Origin: Periplaneta americana
Taxonomy: Eukaryota > Arthropoda > Insecta > Blattodea > Blattidae
NCBI RefSeq assembly: GCF_040183065.1
Contig: NC_091123.1
Span: 8,811,001-8,875,000 of the forward strand
DNA length: 64,000 nt
Direction of reading: 5' to 3'
Shown: one piece after another, positions 1 to 23,814 of the stretch
Numbering within the stretch: the stretch's first letter is position 1
How the letters are laid out: every line of letters starts with the position of its first letter
The notes under the pieces: generated by a model
What the model was told of the DNA's origin: nothing
The model's database searches: none
Seen by the model: the letters and a program-made list of their open reading frames with translations, nothing else
Made by a program: the position numbers and the translations under genes

Positions 1-127
1 TATCTGCTGTAAAATACTTTCTCATTCAATTTACCCTGTGAATAAACCAACATGACAAGGAACATATATAGGGAGAGAGTATCAGTCCACAAGATTTGAT
101 GTTCTGACATCAATATGATTGTACCAG

Positions 128-10399
<10,272 letters not shown>

Positions 10400-10709
10400 C
10401 ATCTAGTGAGCACCGCTGCAGGGAAGTGATAACTAGCTGTGCCATGTGCAATATTTCGTTTGTCAGAGACTGCAGTTGGCAGCGATGTGCAAACGACCCA
10501 GTATTTTAATCAAAGGTGTAGATTCCGGGAGACCCGGATAAGATTTGCAAGTATAGTGCAGTAAGAGTGTCGGAAATCTGGTAAAATTTCTTGTTCTCGA
10601 GTGACAGTGGATGTATGCTGCTTACCTAATGATATTGTCTTTTTATAAATATATATATATATATATAAATCAGTCTGGGCCCTCCTTATGCAGTATTTTA
10701 AATAATAAA
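10400..10709 (+). promoter_or_regulatory. PKN 3' UTR with first poly(A) signal
   Basis: The first canonical AATAAA after the PKN stop is at 10704-10709. Further signals downstream could give a longer 3' end. A short AT dinucleotide run lies near 10650-10665. Confidence 0.5.
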
Positions 10710-13700
10710 ATATTCCAAGAAAAAAAATAGATATTTTAATAATACTGTATTGGGAACGGTTTTTGTTCCACGTGTAAATTGAAGTTAAGCAAAGCTCAAA
10801 CTTAATAACCGCATTCTGTCTTTGCGATTCTAATACTTGAAGGAGTGGCGTGCTGTACTAATTTAGGTATTGAAAGATGTCGACTAATTACAGAAGTCGA
10901 ACATGAATCAGTGGCGTAATGCATAAAATTGTAGTTGAACTTCGATATCTCGAAGTGCTTCAGGAGCTAGAAAAGTTTCACCGTATATAAGTTTGTAAAT
11001 AGCTTATTAATAAGCATTTAAATATTTACTTTTAGGACTTATTTTTATTTCTACTTGAATTGCAGTAATGAAGAGGTACAAAATAATTCAGTATTGCATT
11101 TGAAATGTTTAGTTTTGTAAAGAAATCAGACACTTTCTTCCTCCTTCACTCTGTGTCTCTTTACAACATTCTTTTTTCTTCTGTATTTTTTTAACACACA
11201 AACAGCAGTAAATATTTCATCTTATTTTCTTTCAATGTACCTTTGAAAAATGGCTAAAGCATCATAAACTGTTTAAAGTTAACCTCATCTTCTCCTGACT
11301 CACCCTGTGTCGTCTTTTGTTTGGAACTTTGACTGCATAATTCGAGTTACAGAATTTTTTTATGACTGAAGGAATAAAGCTGCTGCTTCGAGATGTAAAG
11401 AATTTCAAGTAATAGAGCAATATTTATGCATTTATCGTATCAGAGCCATCTATAAATATGAAGTTATTTCGAGATATCGACAATTAATGGAGGTTCTACT
11501 ATATGTATCATATTGGGGATGTCCGGGTATATGAAATTACTTTAAGAGTCAAAAAGTTGAATAAAGAAAGTTCGACTTATAGAGATTCGATCGTAGTGGA
11601 TTAGGATTTTTCATATTGACAGGAAAATCATTTTTAGATGAGCTTGCTGTTCTAATACTGTGTGGGAAGCAGTATTAGTCACCCAGTGATAATTTATTTG
11701 TAAGTATTTATGAAATATAACTACTTTCTGATGCCCAGCTCTTTCCCCTCTCCCTCTATCGTGTCTTGTATGAGCAAGATGTAAACAGTGCCCTCTACCA
11801 GCTGTGCAAATTGTTAAGTGTACAGTTTGGACTTACATGTAAGTATATGTTATTTAATTACGCCTCATTCAAGGATGGGTGAGAACTAACTCTTCAGTGC
11901 TCAAATTTACTGAACTCAAGGCTTCTCTGCCGAGTTGCCGGTTGTGTCGGGAACTCTGTGAGTCTTCCGGACGGTAGCAGGATCTCTTTCTCATCTCATA
12001 GCAATATAGAAAGGTAATTAGTGCGTCAGTGGCGGCTCTCTGTTTGCACGCCACTGGAGCCCAGTACACACTCCTCATGACAAGGGACTGGGAATTATTG
12101 TAAATACATGAGTGACCTGTGTAAAGGCATCTACTTGTATATACATATTTTGTAATAGAAGTAAGTGTACATATCTCCTAACTTAGGATGAGAGGAACCG
12201 CAAGGGCTCCCTCCATCTTTGCTGTTTGTATTACGATTTGTATAATTGTGCCAGTGACTTTTAGACTTCATTTGCAGTGGAAATTAGCAGGAACACTATG
12301 TTCAAAGAAGTTGCTCACAATTCCAGATATGTGCTTAATATAGAAAGTGAATTCATAATTTGCAAACTAGAAGTTTTTTAAGCTAATATCATGTTAGATT
12401 AATAAGCCAGGCCAAATTTGTTCGTAATTTGTGTAAGTAACAAAGACACCATTAGGATATGGAAATGGCTTCCTCTTGACATTCTGTTAATTTCTTATAT
12501 CATATTTCAACATACCACATTTCATTGTTAATAGTAAAGCAGTAAGCACAGATAATAAAAAAAAAATATGAAAGAATTATAATTAAAAAAAATACGAATA
12601 TCTGAAAAACAAAATTAGGTAGTATCTTTTGACATCACAGTTGCTAATATGTTTCAGATATTTTCTTCTTAGATAGAATCTTTATACATCTTTTTTTGTC
12701 ATAAAAGCATTGGTTATGAAAAATCAGTTTTTCCTCAGGAGGAGGCATTTTCAGCTTCTATGCTATATGCACATACACAAGAAGGTTTGAGTTGATGAAA
12801 TACACACGAAATTCCATATGATGGCCAACAAGTATATACAAAGTGATTATTACTACCTCTTTCCTTCAAATAGCAAAGAGATATCAATGAAACTTTTGTG
12901 TATGTTATGCTTGTCTGGTTCATTGATTGGGCAGGAAATTAGCTTCAGAACCTTGGAGTTTGCAAGTTTTCATCTTGTGTTGTCAAGGACTAGTGAATAG
13001 CTTCATTGAATAGCATAATCACAGTTTCCTGTTTTCGTTGTGAATGAAGCTCTGTTATGGCAGCTGCTGTGATTCGGACTTGCGGCAGTCATGGTGCTAA
13101 AACTCACCAGTTGAAGCAAAAGTTGCGGGTATCACAGTCTAACAAAAGGAGGGCCCAGAATGCTGGGTTGTAAACATTTGGAGATTGCTGTGGTGGGTGA
13201 AAACTGGGTTACGTTCGTTTTTCCTAGACACAAAGAATATGACATTGTTGAGTTTAGTATGAGATTATTTAAAATATATGAATGTTGTACGTTGATATGA
13301 TACTCTAGAAACCGTTCCTGTTAAGTTGTTTAATCACGTGATTTGTCACAATATTGTTTTATATTTGTTATATCTTGTTACTTTATTACTCTCTCTTAGC
13401 CATATGCAGAGAGGTTCACTAAGTTACACTGGCATTTATGGAGAAAAGAGCAAAAGATATTGATGCAAACATGTGTCTGATTCTCAATAGTTATGGTTTG
13501 TAGCAATTTTGACTTTAAGAAAAATGCAGGAGAAAGTAGTGGTCGATTATTCAGTGTTTCAATAGTTGGATCTGTTTCGATCTTCAGGTCGTGAGAGTTT
13601 TTGTATATTTCACCAAGCCACACCTCTTCTATGTAATTAATTATGAAATAAAAAATATCAAAACAAATACTTGCGAAGTGCTATTTCTTTAGATGAAGTC

Positions 13701-14805
13701 AATAAAAATAAGGTTAGTAAATACACGCATGTGTTTACTGATGTCTTTCAAATAAACTAATTTTTTTCATTGAGCTCTTAAGAGTGCGAATAAATAATAG
13801 AGTTTGCTTATAACGTCAAGTAAATACTTGTGTTATTGTCAGTTTGCTTGTAAGCTTGCTTGAAATAAGTAACACAGTGAGAAATGGAAAATTTTGTCCA
13901 CATTCCTCATATCTATGTTGTAACTCGCATTACAAATTTAAAATTATGTTAACATAATTTTTACACTGCGTAAATTTACTTTATATGTTTTAACAAGTGA
14001 TTGTCACCATTACTTACTATAATTTAATGAACTTCATGTAAAACAGGGCCTATTATATGAGTCTATAAAGCCACAATAAACTTCAAGTATGTTCTTACGA
14101 TACATCATGTCTAAAGCGTTTTTTTTGTAACATTTTAGTGTATTTTAGCCTAAAAATGTGGTTTTATTTCCCGAAACATAACAGAATAATCACTCATTTA
14201 TAACTGGTGTACTTGTACATAGCAGAGGATTTTCTCTCCCTACAAAGCAATTACAACCACTTCTGGCTTCAATTGAGTTGGCTGCATGTCTGAATTTCTC
14301 ATTACACACGTTTGGTCAGGCCACATTTGGTAAAACACAGATGAATTCAAGCAGGTTCACAGTGATTAACTATTTCTCAAAATGAAATAAACTGTGTAAC
14401 TATTCCGAATTGGACACACATTCATTTGAACTTCCTTATTCAAAATTACCTCAGAAATAAACATTTGAATATCACTGTAACTCCGTGAATTATACTGTTC
14501 CATCTGACTGTTCTAAAACTGGTCTGACATTGTTACATATTTGGTATTTAGAAATGTTCGAAATAGTAGCAGAACAGAAAACTGAAGGAACTCAGTCTTG
14601 TGCCAAGTTTATGTATTACACAAGTCACGATGTTAATATCGAAATATAATGAATTGAATTTCGAAATGTCAACATATTCGACATTGTATACATATACCCT
14701 AATTTTCTTAGCTTATATATCATTGAGATCTGAACTGTAGTTCCAAATTGTAAAACATATTCCATCTCCTACAATTATTGTTCCATCTCCATTTGCTGTG
14801 TATTT
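10710..14805. other. Intergenic, no gene recognised
   Basis: AT-rich sequence with scattered short frames (up to 75 codons) lacking protein-like composition. Part may be extended PKN 3' UTR; an AATAAA lies near 11370. No transposon identified. Confidence 0.6.
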
Positions 14806-16330
14806 CAGTGCTAGAGTTGTCTTGTTTATCCCATATTGTCACTTATGTACTTCTGTGGAGTTACATTGTAACACAGTTAACTATAATTAGGGATTTACCA
14901 TGGAAAATCTATTATTTGTAAAAACTATCTTCATTCTATGTTTCACAGGAAAATGTTACCAGTACAGAGAAAAATGTTAAGGGGCTGTAACTTCATTTGT
15001 TTTATTTAACATTTTATATTTGTTTCTTCTACAGTCAATTTTTTTTTCTGCTGTACTTAACATCGAGTTTCATGAGGCTTTGACAGAAATAACATAAAAT
15101 TTGCTATATGTCAGTGCTCGTTTTTTTGTTCATCCTAGATCGTCACTTTATGCTTCTAAGGAGTTACATTATATACGCTGTTTAACACAGTTTGCAATAA
15201 TTTGGGATTTAAGATGGAAAAATCAGTTATTTGTAAATACTGTCTTCCCTATACGTTTCACAGGAAAATGTTACAAGGAAGAATGTTAAGGGACTGTAAC
15301 TTCTTTTGCTTTATTTAACATTTTAAGAGCCCATACACGTAAAGACTTACCTGAGGTCAGTCTGTACAGACTTATTTTCCGGAGGTATGTCTGAATTGGA
15401 TGATTGCTCATACATGCTCAGACTTACCTCCTAGACATATAGTTCACCAAGAAGACATAAGAGGTCGTTGAAGTTATTTCCCATGGAAAAATGCGATCAC
15501 TCGAGACATACTATTCCTCCATGGTTATGCATTCATTTCTAAGTGATTTCTTAGCACCATTTTTAAATAGTGTATCTACAGTTTTGCTGTTATAAGTATT
15601 AGTAATACTTATTTGATTTTCCATGAAAAATATTAACACATTTCTATAAATTCTAAGAGAAATGCATGAGAATAGCCCCATGAATCTGAACTTTCATAGC
15701 TTCCCGCCATTCCCGTACAGAGATCTGCAAAACACAACAATGAAATTTCGACCAGATGCTTGCGATACCATTTGTTTCTATGCTTACTTTTTCTGCCACT
15801 TAATTGGAGAACACTACAGTAGGAAAATTCCAAGTAACCGTAGCTGGAGACTTATCTCAAGGCCAAAAGGCCAAAAGCCTTGATACTTTCTGGCCATACA
15901 CGAGGAGACTTGCCTCTGGATTTAGGTTTGCACAGACTTACCTCCAGGTAAATCTTACTGTGTATGGGGCCCTTTACATTTGTTTCTTCTACAGTCATTT
16001 ATTTCTCTTGTACTTAACATCGAATTTCACACATCAAGCTTCATGGGGCCCTGGCAGAAATAACACAAAATTAAATAATAGTGTTTGTACATTAGGGAAG
16101 GCAAAATTCAGAAGCAAATAAAGTTACATTGTGAGGTTTTATTTAATTCATCTAAACCTATTAAGAAAATAAAATAGTTGGTGTATTTCTATGTATTTTC
16201 AGTCCTTTAACATTTTTCCTTACACAATTTCCTTGTGAAACGTACAGAGGGATAGTATTTACACATAATTGATTTTTCATTTTAAATCAATATGCATAGT
16301 CAACTGTATAGACAGTGTATACATCATTAA
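14806..16330. repeat. Local repeat cluster: two direct units and one inverted copy
   Basis: Unit 1 is 14806-15111. Unit 2 starts at 15112, is interrupted at 15326-15976 by a Harbinger-like element, and ends near 16085. Shared words include atggaaaa, gtttcacaggaaaatgttac, ctgtaacttc and tttgtttcttctacagtca. A partial inverted copy lies at about 16115-16330. Not recognisable as a known family. Confidence 0.8.
15326..15973. mobile_element. PIF/Harbinger-like non-autonomous element with TTA target duplication
   Basis: 648 bp with inverted ends AGAGCCCATACAC and AGGGCCCCATACAC. Direct TTA at 15323-15325 and 15974-15976 flanks it. The neighbouring repeat unit at about 15011-15020 shows the uninterrupted target (aacattttatatttg). 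Three-base TTA duplication and GGGCC-type ends point to Harbinger. Only small frames without transposase signatures inside. Confidence 0.75.
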
Positions 16331-17656
16331 CGTTTGAAAATAATGTTAAAGCACTCTATCGATGACATTGTCACTTTTTTTCATTTATGAAATTTATTCT
16401 ATTGCATCTGCATATATTTACTCTTGACCTATGTACATGTTATATATATCACTACTATTACTTTAATTCTACGGGACATTGGCTCAACGTGCAGAATTTA
16501 TAAATATACATTAAGGATAAACATGGGAGATTTATTATCATTACGTTTGGTTTGAAAAGGCAGTCGGAGTGTGATGCTGACCATGCCATCTCCTCGTCAC
16601 AGCGATGTCAAGAAAGCATGCGAGCTCTACCTATGTACTCCCATGTGCATCACCTTTTTATTCAAATTGTTCCTTTTTAATTACATTTCAGCACTTGAGA
16701 GTCGAATTTGATTAATAATGTCTTGATTCATTGCAATAAGAAAGTGTATATCAGGCAAAGATCTTGAAGTCTGGTCTCACCTCGGCATAATGTGACTTCC
16801 TGTTTTTTTCCTGTTCATTTTTTTTTTCCAGATGTCTATTTCTTCATCATCTAAATTTAATATAATTGTCACATCCATTTTTGACGCAGAATTACGTCTT
16901 TCTCCTCAGTAGGTAAGAGGGGAGGTTAACTTGGGAATTGAACATCACATAAAAATGTAATACCCTCTTGCCGCTACTATTCACAAACGAAAAGACTAGA
17001 GATGGGACAAAAATTCCTGAACTGTTACTTTGAAACTGTTCCGTTTAACAACCTGTTCCAAACAGATGAAAGTGTCAGAATGAAAGTTCATCTTTGCTTC
17101 CGATGGTGTACGGGTAAAGAAGGCTGAGGTTACGGATCGGTGAAAATAACGAAAAAACCATTAAAAATAGAAATTTTGTTTTTAACTCAAAAAAATTAAA
17201 TAATGTTTCAGTTTTATAAATCTGTACTTATTTTGGTCCTATGACAATTTGAAGCCCCTTAGGACGAATTTAAAGGTATGTCTGGAGCTGCAGCCCTTTA
17301 AAGTGACACTCAGCTGTCATTCTGACAGACTTTGTTCCTCATTCTAACTAATTTTACTTTTTATTCAGTTCGTATTTCGCGCTGTTATGTAAGAGATAAA
17401 TGTGTGTGGTAGACCTGTATAGGAAACAAAGGATATCGATAGTATATATCATATACATGCTGTACTTTGATACTCGTTTTCTCGATTTTCCAATCTTCAA
17501 CATTTTGTAACATTCAAAATGCTCTAATGAATTCAGTTTTTCTCCATTTTCAGTGAAATGTTGCACAGAAGTTCACAAAAGCATCTGCTATTCAAAGTAT
17601 TCAAATCACCATATGCTGAGGATGTGATAAGTTTCAACAAACTATATAATATATAT
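16331..17656. other. Intergenic, nothing recognised
   Basis: No gene, RNA or transposon could be supported. Confidence 0.55.
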
Positions 17657-17903
17657 ATATATGAGTAGTTTAATATCAAAGACGGACAACTGTCGTCTCT
17701 ATAGTTTTGATCTAGAGGCAATTTTTTAATTCACAGTGTTCTTTGTAATGTTTAACACAATTTATTTTATAAATGTAGTGTGAGAGTTCGCATATGGTTT
17801 CACTATAACCGGAAAGAGCATGAAAAATTGTATAAAAAACCACAGCTATCTAAATTTCGATTGAGGTCAGATGTCCGTCTTTGATATTAAGCTACTCATA
17901 TAT
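17657..17903. mobile_element. MITE with 33-bp inverted ends
   Basis: 247 bp. Arms at 17657-17689 and 17871-17903 match at all but two positions, sharing taatatcaaagacggaca. Embedded in TA-rich flanks that hide the target duplication. No coding capacity. Confidence 0.85.
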
Positions 17904-18984
17904 GCCTATTCAAAACGTAATTGAAAAATGTTAAAAACACATACGGGATTCGAAATACGTACACCAGCAAAGACACTGGTTGATGACACCTTCCCATACA
18001 TAATTCTATGTAAAGCTCTGCACCTGTCAATTGTTTTAACTCCGATTTTACGTTCGCAAAGTTGTAAGTAAGCATTGCAACTGTAATCACTACATAAAAT
18101 TTTAGTTTGACTTGTGTTCATTCATTGTGTTTTAAATTACCTCTTACTATCTCAACGCGGTTTACAAGAGTGCAATAAATGTGTCAGACTGCTCATGTAC
18201 CACTGCAATCTCCACCAATAAATATGGCAGCTTTTGCTTTGAACTTGTATTCATATAAGCGTACGAATTTGAGCAAAGATTGTATCATAGAGTATTCATA
18301 TCAGCAAGGACCTATTGGGTGTCACTTACAATGAACTATTTTATTGACAATACAGAATATAACATTTGAACTGACTCTTGGGTACTGATTCTTGCCTTGT
18401 GCAGTCTGTATGGATCCTCACAATGAACTTTTGCTACTTCAGTGATTTTTTTTAACTTTGTAGAGAATTTCGAATTCGCTTTATATAAACACTTTGTCAT
18501 TTATTAATAAAATACAGGACAACTGTGTAATCTGTTTTTGTTTGTTGCATTATATATTTTTTCCTAGTTTTATTCTACGCAACAGAAGTACATGCAGATT
18601 GCATGAGGTACAGTGTTGCCAAATCCAGACATATCCTAAAATCCTTTCTTTACTTCAGATTTTCCACTTCCTTCTTCAGAGATCAATATAACATAGTATC
18701 TAAGATGCAATATTTATATGGACGAAACAGGAGGAGAAACGAATCTGTTTCATTAAATAAGATAATTGCTTTCTAGGATGAAGTCAGCTGGATTTGATCT
18801 GACAGAAGAAACCAATATTACCAAATCTTGAAGGTAAAGCCTGTAGTGTTCAGTTTGTGATGCGAGTTCAAAATTCCTTCTTCAACACCAGTTTGAGAGT
18901 TTGATTTCAACATTAAACAGCTTTGTGTAAATAATAAAGTTATATTTCGAATATGCAAAGGTGGCGCATTTTCAGTGACCAAAT
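17904..18984. other. Intergenic, nothing recognised
   Basis: AT-rich; no supported feature. Confidence 0.55.
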
Positions 18985-19660
18985 TGTAAGTTGGCTTTAC
19001 AGATCAGTTGTTGAGGGAATGAGAAATGTGTGTAGTTGGAATTTTGTAGCAATGTATAGGTGGCTGGTGCAACAACGTATATTTTGCATTGAGTGTTTAG
19101 TAAAACCCAACAGTTTTGCTGATGTCAAGTGCTTTTATAAGAGAGTTTGGTGATGGACATGGTTGGGGAAGAACTCCTTAATGGAAAACAATATATTGGT
19201 GGGTACAACAATAGTGACAAACTGGATCAGTTGTAAACAAACAACACCACACTCAAAAACTATTGGAACTCCTGAGAATGTTGAGTGTGTGCAAGTCATG
19301 GTGCAGAGTCCAGCTCATTCTGCCTGCAGTTAACAACTTTGTTATTCCAGAGCTTCAACATTGGCAGATTTAGTTGCAAAAACTTGTGATCCAAACAAGA
19401 AGGCAACACAAACCACACTATGCATCTGAGTATGGACACACTGCGAGGATTATTTCTGGGACAGTTTGGCTGTTTCAGTTCCCTGATCTTACCACTCCTC
19501 ATTTCTTTTTATGCAGCTACCTGAAGGAAAGAATTTTCTTTTGTAGACTCTGCAACATCGACCACTTTAAAGCATGCATTCATGAGGAAATTGACAATAT
19601 CAATCCCTAGCTTCTCGAAAAGGTGCTGGAAAGCTTCTGCAAGTGATTGACACAATGCAA
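18985..19660 (+). mobile_element. mariner-type (DUF4817-class) transposase relic, internally deleted
   Basis: Plus strand reads QQRIFCIECLVKPNSFADVK near 19070-19130 and KTIGTPENVECVQVMVQSPA near 19255-19315, both matching the N-terminal helix-turn-helix region of this class. It then jumps to PDLTTPHFFLCSYLKERIFF and ACIHEEIDNINP at 19480-19610, the C-terminal end. The catalytic middle is missing and frames shift. Confidence 0.75.
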
Positions 19661-20844
19661 TGCAATGGACATCTGTAGAATATTGCTTTCAGAAAATAAT
19701 ATCCAAGATATATTTCCAACAACACGTAGGAACATTTGTTTAAATGAAGTAATTTTTATTCACTAAAATGCATTTCATTTAGAATTTAATGGGTCACTGA
19801 AAATATGCCACCTAGACTCGATATTTGGGAAGGTGGTCATCTGCTATATGCGCCGTAGCATTTCTGGCATGGGTAGCAAGAAAGACAGGCTTTGGCACGA
19901 ATCAGAGTCACGTGATTATCATGGTCTAAGTCATGGCCATCTTGACAATCACCTAATATAAATACATGTTTAAAGTTCTAAAAAACAAAGGAATTGCTAT
20001 ATTAAACTCAAGTTAAACGTGCATTTATATATAAACTTGTTCAATGTTGGCCATGTTTTGACTAAGAATGTGACATCGCGCCATAGTCTGTCTTTCTCAG
20101 CACAATTTTTGGTATGTGACTCACAAGCTTTTACAGTAGAACCGATCGAAATCAGTCTGTAACAGGTGCTTCCCGAGTTCATTTGTTCACGTGTTTCAAT
20201 ACATTTAATAAGTAAACTAACATATACTGTGTGTGTAAGATAAATAAATTGAAGGAGAGACTGCAAAAAGACAAGTACTGCACAGGTGGGCACTGGAAAT
20301 AGTTGTTAAGATGTATAATTATTTTAATAAACGTTGACGAGCAGAACGCTGGTGGCCATCACGGTGCTGGCTGCAACATTGTAAACGCGCAAGAAATGAC
20401 TGCAGAAGCATGTGGTGTGGGATTCAATCCGTGCAAAGAATATTGTTAATGAAGGAAAGGAGGTTGTTTGGTGTCATGCTTACAGTAATCAATGGCAAAC
20501 GTCATTATTATCTTTTGAGAATTTAAATTCTTTCCAGCGCTATTTGTATTGCATGCGTACATGAAGTACGATGTGGCAATGTTGTACAATGCCTTGCTGT
20601 CTCTTAGTTGTCTCTCTCAATCCAAATGCTAGCAGACGACCGCCTTCCCATTTGCCATCGACTCTAGTAGACATACACACAACAGCAGCAATACTAACAA
20701 TAACAACTTGAAAAAAACGTCTTTGGGAAATGTGAGAAGTCATCTTACTCATTTAGGTATCACACCAAATTTAATGCGCACAGATTTGCAAATATGTTGA
20801 GTATGTAAAAAGAACATTCATCAGGCTACAAAAGGCGCAATAGT
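19661..20844. other. Intergenic, nothing recognised
   Basis: Small minus-strand frames (up to 98 codons at 19997-20293) have no recognisable domain. Confidence 0.5.
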
Positions 20845-21007
20845 TATTACATGTTGTATTGTACAAAAGTGTCTCAATGCATAGACAATGGTTTAATTTG
20901 TTATCTGCCATAGAAGTTTAGTTCTTGAAACAAATATGGGAAGTTTATTCAAGTTGTAGAATATAATGATAATGAACAAACATCTTGTTAACATAAACAC
21001 AAGCAGC

Positions 21008-21215
21008 CAGCTACGTGGTCTAGAGGTTAGCAAGTGTGCTCAAAGGCACTTGGGCTAATTACCAGACTGGATTTTTTTTTTCGAGGGTCTCTCCATCTAT
21101 AAGACTAATGTCAGATAATTCTGACAAAACCTCAGTCTCATCCCATTATCACCAATTCCTAGTTATCCTCATAGTTGATACAGTGTTATTTAATAATCAT
21201 TTTTAAAAAGTGACA
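21008..21215 (+). repeat. SINE-like unit (tRNA-like head) in copy A
   Basis: Begins agctacgtggtctagaggtt, an A-box-like head, followed by a T-rich stretch and a body ending near ttatttaataatc. Present at the same place in copy B (31756-31962), so it predates the duplication. The B box is not clear. Confidence 0.5.
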
Positions 21216-21589
21216 GAGGATTCATTGAAATCCCTACAATTGCGTGAAACTTTTATGCAGTTCGTGATTGTTATTGTGAGCATGATTGGGTTGTAAGGAT
21301 GTTTCATATTTGAAATAAAAGTTTGATATTTGTTTTCATTTCTGTCTTCATACTCCCTGCATTTAAATTTAACAAGTCTGAGCCTTCTAGTTAATTACTT
21401 CATAATATTGCTTTCTCATTTCATGAGCCCTAATCTTAAGACAGTAATGCAATTGATGTTGAAACTATTCACACATCAGTATGACGTCAATGAGATGTTT
21501 GAAATTGTAATGAATGATAATACATTGATGGATGGACCCAATTTCAAAGCCCATATTTCGCAATGGCAATAAGTTATAATTACACAACA

Positions 21590-22080
21590 AATTGCAAATA
21601 GTTTAGTGAGTCGCCAAGTTTTACTCACGATGTTATAACTGCTCTATGTGCCCTCCACCTGCTGCACGAACAACATTGAGGTGATAGCTGAATTCGTCTC
21701 AAACTCTTCTCAAAGTACCTTTTTCCACTGAATTCACTGCTGCTATGATACTGTTTCTGAGGTCATCCATATGTGTTGTAATAGCAGAACAAAAACACAG
21801 TCTTTTACGTAATCATACAAGAAAAAGTCACACGGTGTAATGTCTGGGGACTTTGGGGGCCAAGAGTAGTTCTAAGTCTTCAGGCCCCGTGCAAACTATC
21901 CAACGTTGAGGCAGCGTGTCATTTAGAAACTGTTGAACCTGCCAGTGCCAATGTAGTGCTGGAAAATGAAGTCTCTTCATGAAGTTATGAGAAAAGCCAG
22001 TTCTACAACATTTCAAGGTAAGTTTTCCTCGAAAAAGAAGGCCGTAAACCTTTCTTGCAGACAACACGTTTATTTTTACT
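21590..22080 (-). mobile_element. mariner-type (DDE_3 class) transposase relic
   Basis: The minus strand reads VQQFLNDTLPQRWI near 21890-21935, the conserved block before the third acidic residue in this class, followed by APKVPRHYTV in place of PPRSPDLTP. Rest heavily decayed. Absent from copy B. Confidence 0.65.
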
Positions 22081-22294
22081 CACTAAAACGTTTAGTCTTA
22101 ATTCAGTGAAAATTCCTGTATAACTGCAGTCAGTAAATTTAGCAGCTATTATTGTGATGGGAGAGACATCAAACATTGGTTATTAGAAACTCTATGACGT
22201 GCTGTTTCAAGTGATATGTCATTCACGGGCAACTTGTGAGTGCAGAGATATAAGGCTATGAAATTGGGTCCATCTTTTTGATACATGGTGTATA

Positions 22295-22479
22295 TCACAG
22301 TCTAGTATATACAGTCACGAAGCTTGAGTTTATGAGGGTGCTAGGAACAATAGACTGTGCCGGTACTATTTTGCATCGTCTGTAATGAGGCGATGGTAGT
22401 GATCCTAGTGGTTAGCAACTATCTAAGGATGAATATTTACTACGTATTGAGTTTCGTGACTGTATATACTAGACTGTGA
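22295..22479. mobile_element. Short MITE with perfect 26-bp inverted ends
   Basis: 185 bp. Arms 22295-22320 and 22454-22479 are exact inverted repeats beginning tcacagtctagtatatacag. Flanked by direct TGTATA at 22289-22294 and 22480-22485. Absent from copy B. Confidence 0.88.
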
Positions 22480-22515
22480 TGTATATCATGATATTAAAGA
22501 TGACTGGCTTCATTT

Positions 22516-22765
22516 GGAAATTAATACCACAGTTAAGTACCATACTTCAGAATTAAACTGTGTTGAATTAACTATTTCTGTCTTTATACTCCCCACATTT
22601 AAATTTAACAAGGTAGAGCCTACTCGTTAATTACTTCATAATTTGGAAATTAACACCACAGTTCAGTACCATACTTCAGAATTAGACTGTGTTAAATTAA
22701 CTATTTCTGTCTTTATACTCCCCACATCTAAATTTAACAAGGTAGAACCTAATCGTTAATTACTT
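22516..22765. repeat. Tandem pair of about 122-bp modules
   Basis: The module starting tttggaaattaa.accacag occurs at about 22519 and 22643 and includes ctgtctttatactccccaca and gttaattacttcataat. A related part lies at 21335-21410. Copy B has a single module near 32085-32155. Confidence 0.8.
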
Positions 22766-22890
22766 CATAATTGCATCCTCATTCCATTAGGCTTAGTATC
22801 GAGTCAACAATGCAATTCTAATCGAAACGATTCACACATCAGTAAGATGCCGAGTTGTTTGAAATAATTGTAATGGATAAAATGGTAGTA

Positions 22891-23235
22891 GTCCCGCGCC
22901 GTGGCGTCGTGGTCTAAGGCATCCCGCCTAGGACTCGCATTACGGAATGCGCGCTGGTTCGACTCCTCATGGGGGAAGAAATTTTCTCATGAAATTTCGG
23001 CCAGTGTATGGGACCGGTGCCCACCCAGCATCGTGATGTACTTGGGGAGCTACAATAGGTAGCGAAATCCGGTTGCGAATACCAGCTATAACGGCTGGGG
23101 GGATCATCATGCTAACCACACGATACCTCCATTCTGGTTGGATGATCGTCCACCTCTGCTTCGGCATGTGGGCGTGAGGCCAGCAGCCGGCTGGTCGGTC
23201 TAGGCCCTTCACGGGCTGTAGCGCCACGGATTATT
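22891..23235 (+). mobile_element. tRNA-derived SINE with 14-bp target duplication
   Basis: 345 bp. Head gtggcgtcgtggtctaaggc (A-box-like) and ctggttcgactcc (B-box-like), long body, tail gtagcgccacggattatt. Flanked by exact ATAAAATGGTAGTA at 22877-22890 and 23236-23249. Copy B at about 32263-32285 has the empty site. A small minus-strand frame across it is not a gene. Confidence 0.9.
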
Positions 23236-23814
23236 ATAAAATGGTAGTAATATATCATTACAGAGAATTGGATTCATATGGAAATTAATACCACAGTTTA
23301 GTTGAATTTGTTTTTGTCAACTTAGTTCTGAAATGTTCTATTAAAGAAATTTATCGGTATGATATGAATAACTTTCTGCTAGTGTATGGTAATTTTTAAG
23401 TTGCTCGTATGTTGCATTTTAAAAGATTTGTAGTTTTACAAAATGTTTTTAAATAGGACCTATGTTATATCCTATTCGATTTTTAAGTTTTTAATTTTTT
23501 TTAATTATTAATTCTCTTGAAATTATCGCAACCACACTTCCTGTAATCACTCATATTAGTTCATACTGTCACCTCCTTTAAAGTTTATCCTAAAGCAGCT
23601 TTACGAGTAAGCACTATCAGCAGCAAGAGAGCGAGACAATATCTTGTGTATGAATGGTGAATTCCCAAATTAATTGTAGTTTATAGGTGCATTGCATATC
23701 GTAAATATGAATATGTAGGACCAGCAGAACCAAATATTGTTGTGAGAGACAATTAACCATATCCATACTCACATCGTAAATATGATGTACCTATTTTATT
23801 AATGTTATTCGAGA

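Noticed and set aside
22967-23227. 86-codon minus-strand frame
   Set aside because: Lies wholly inside a SINE with target duplications.
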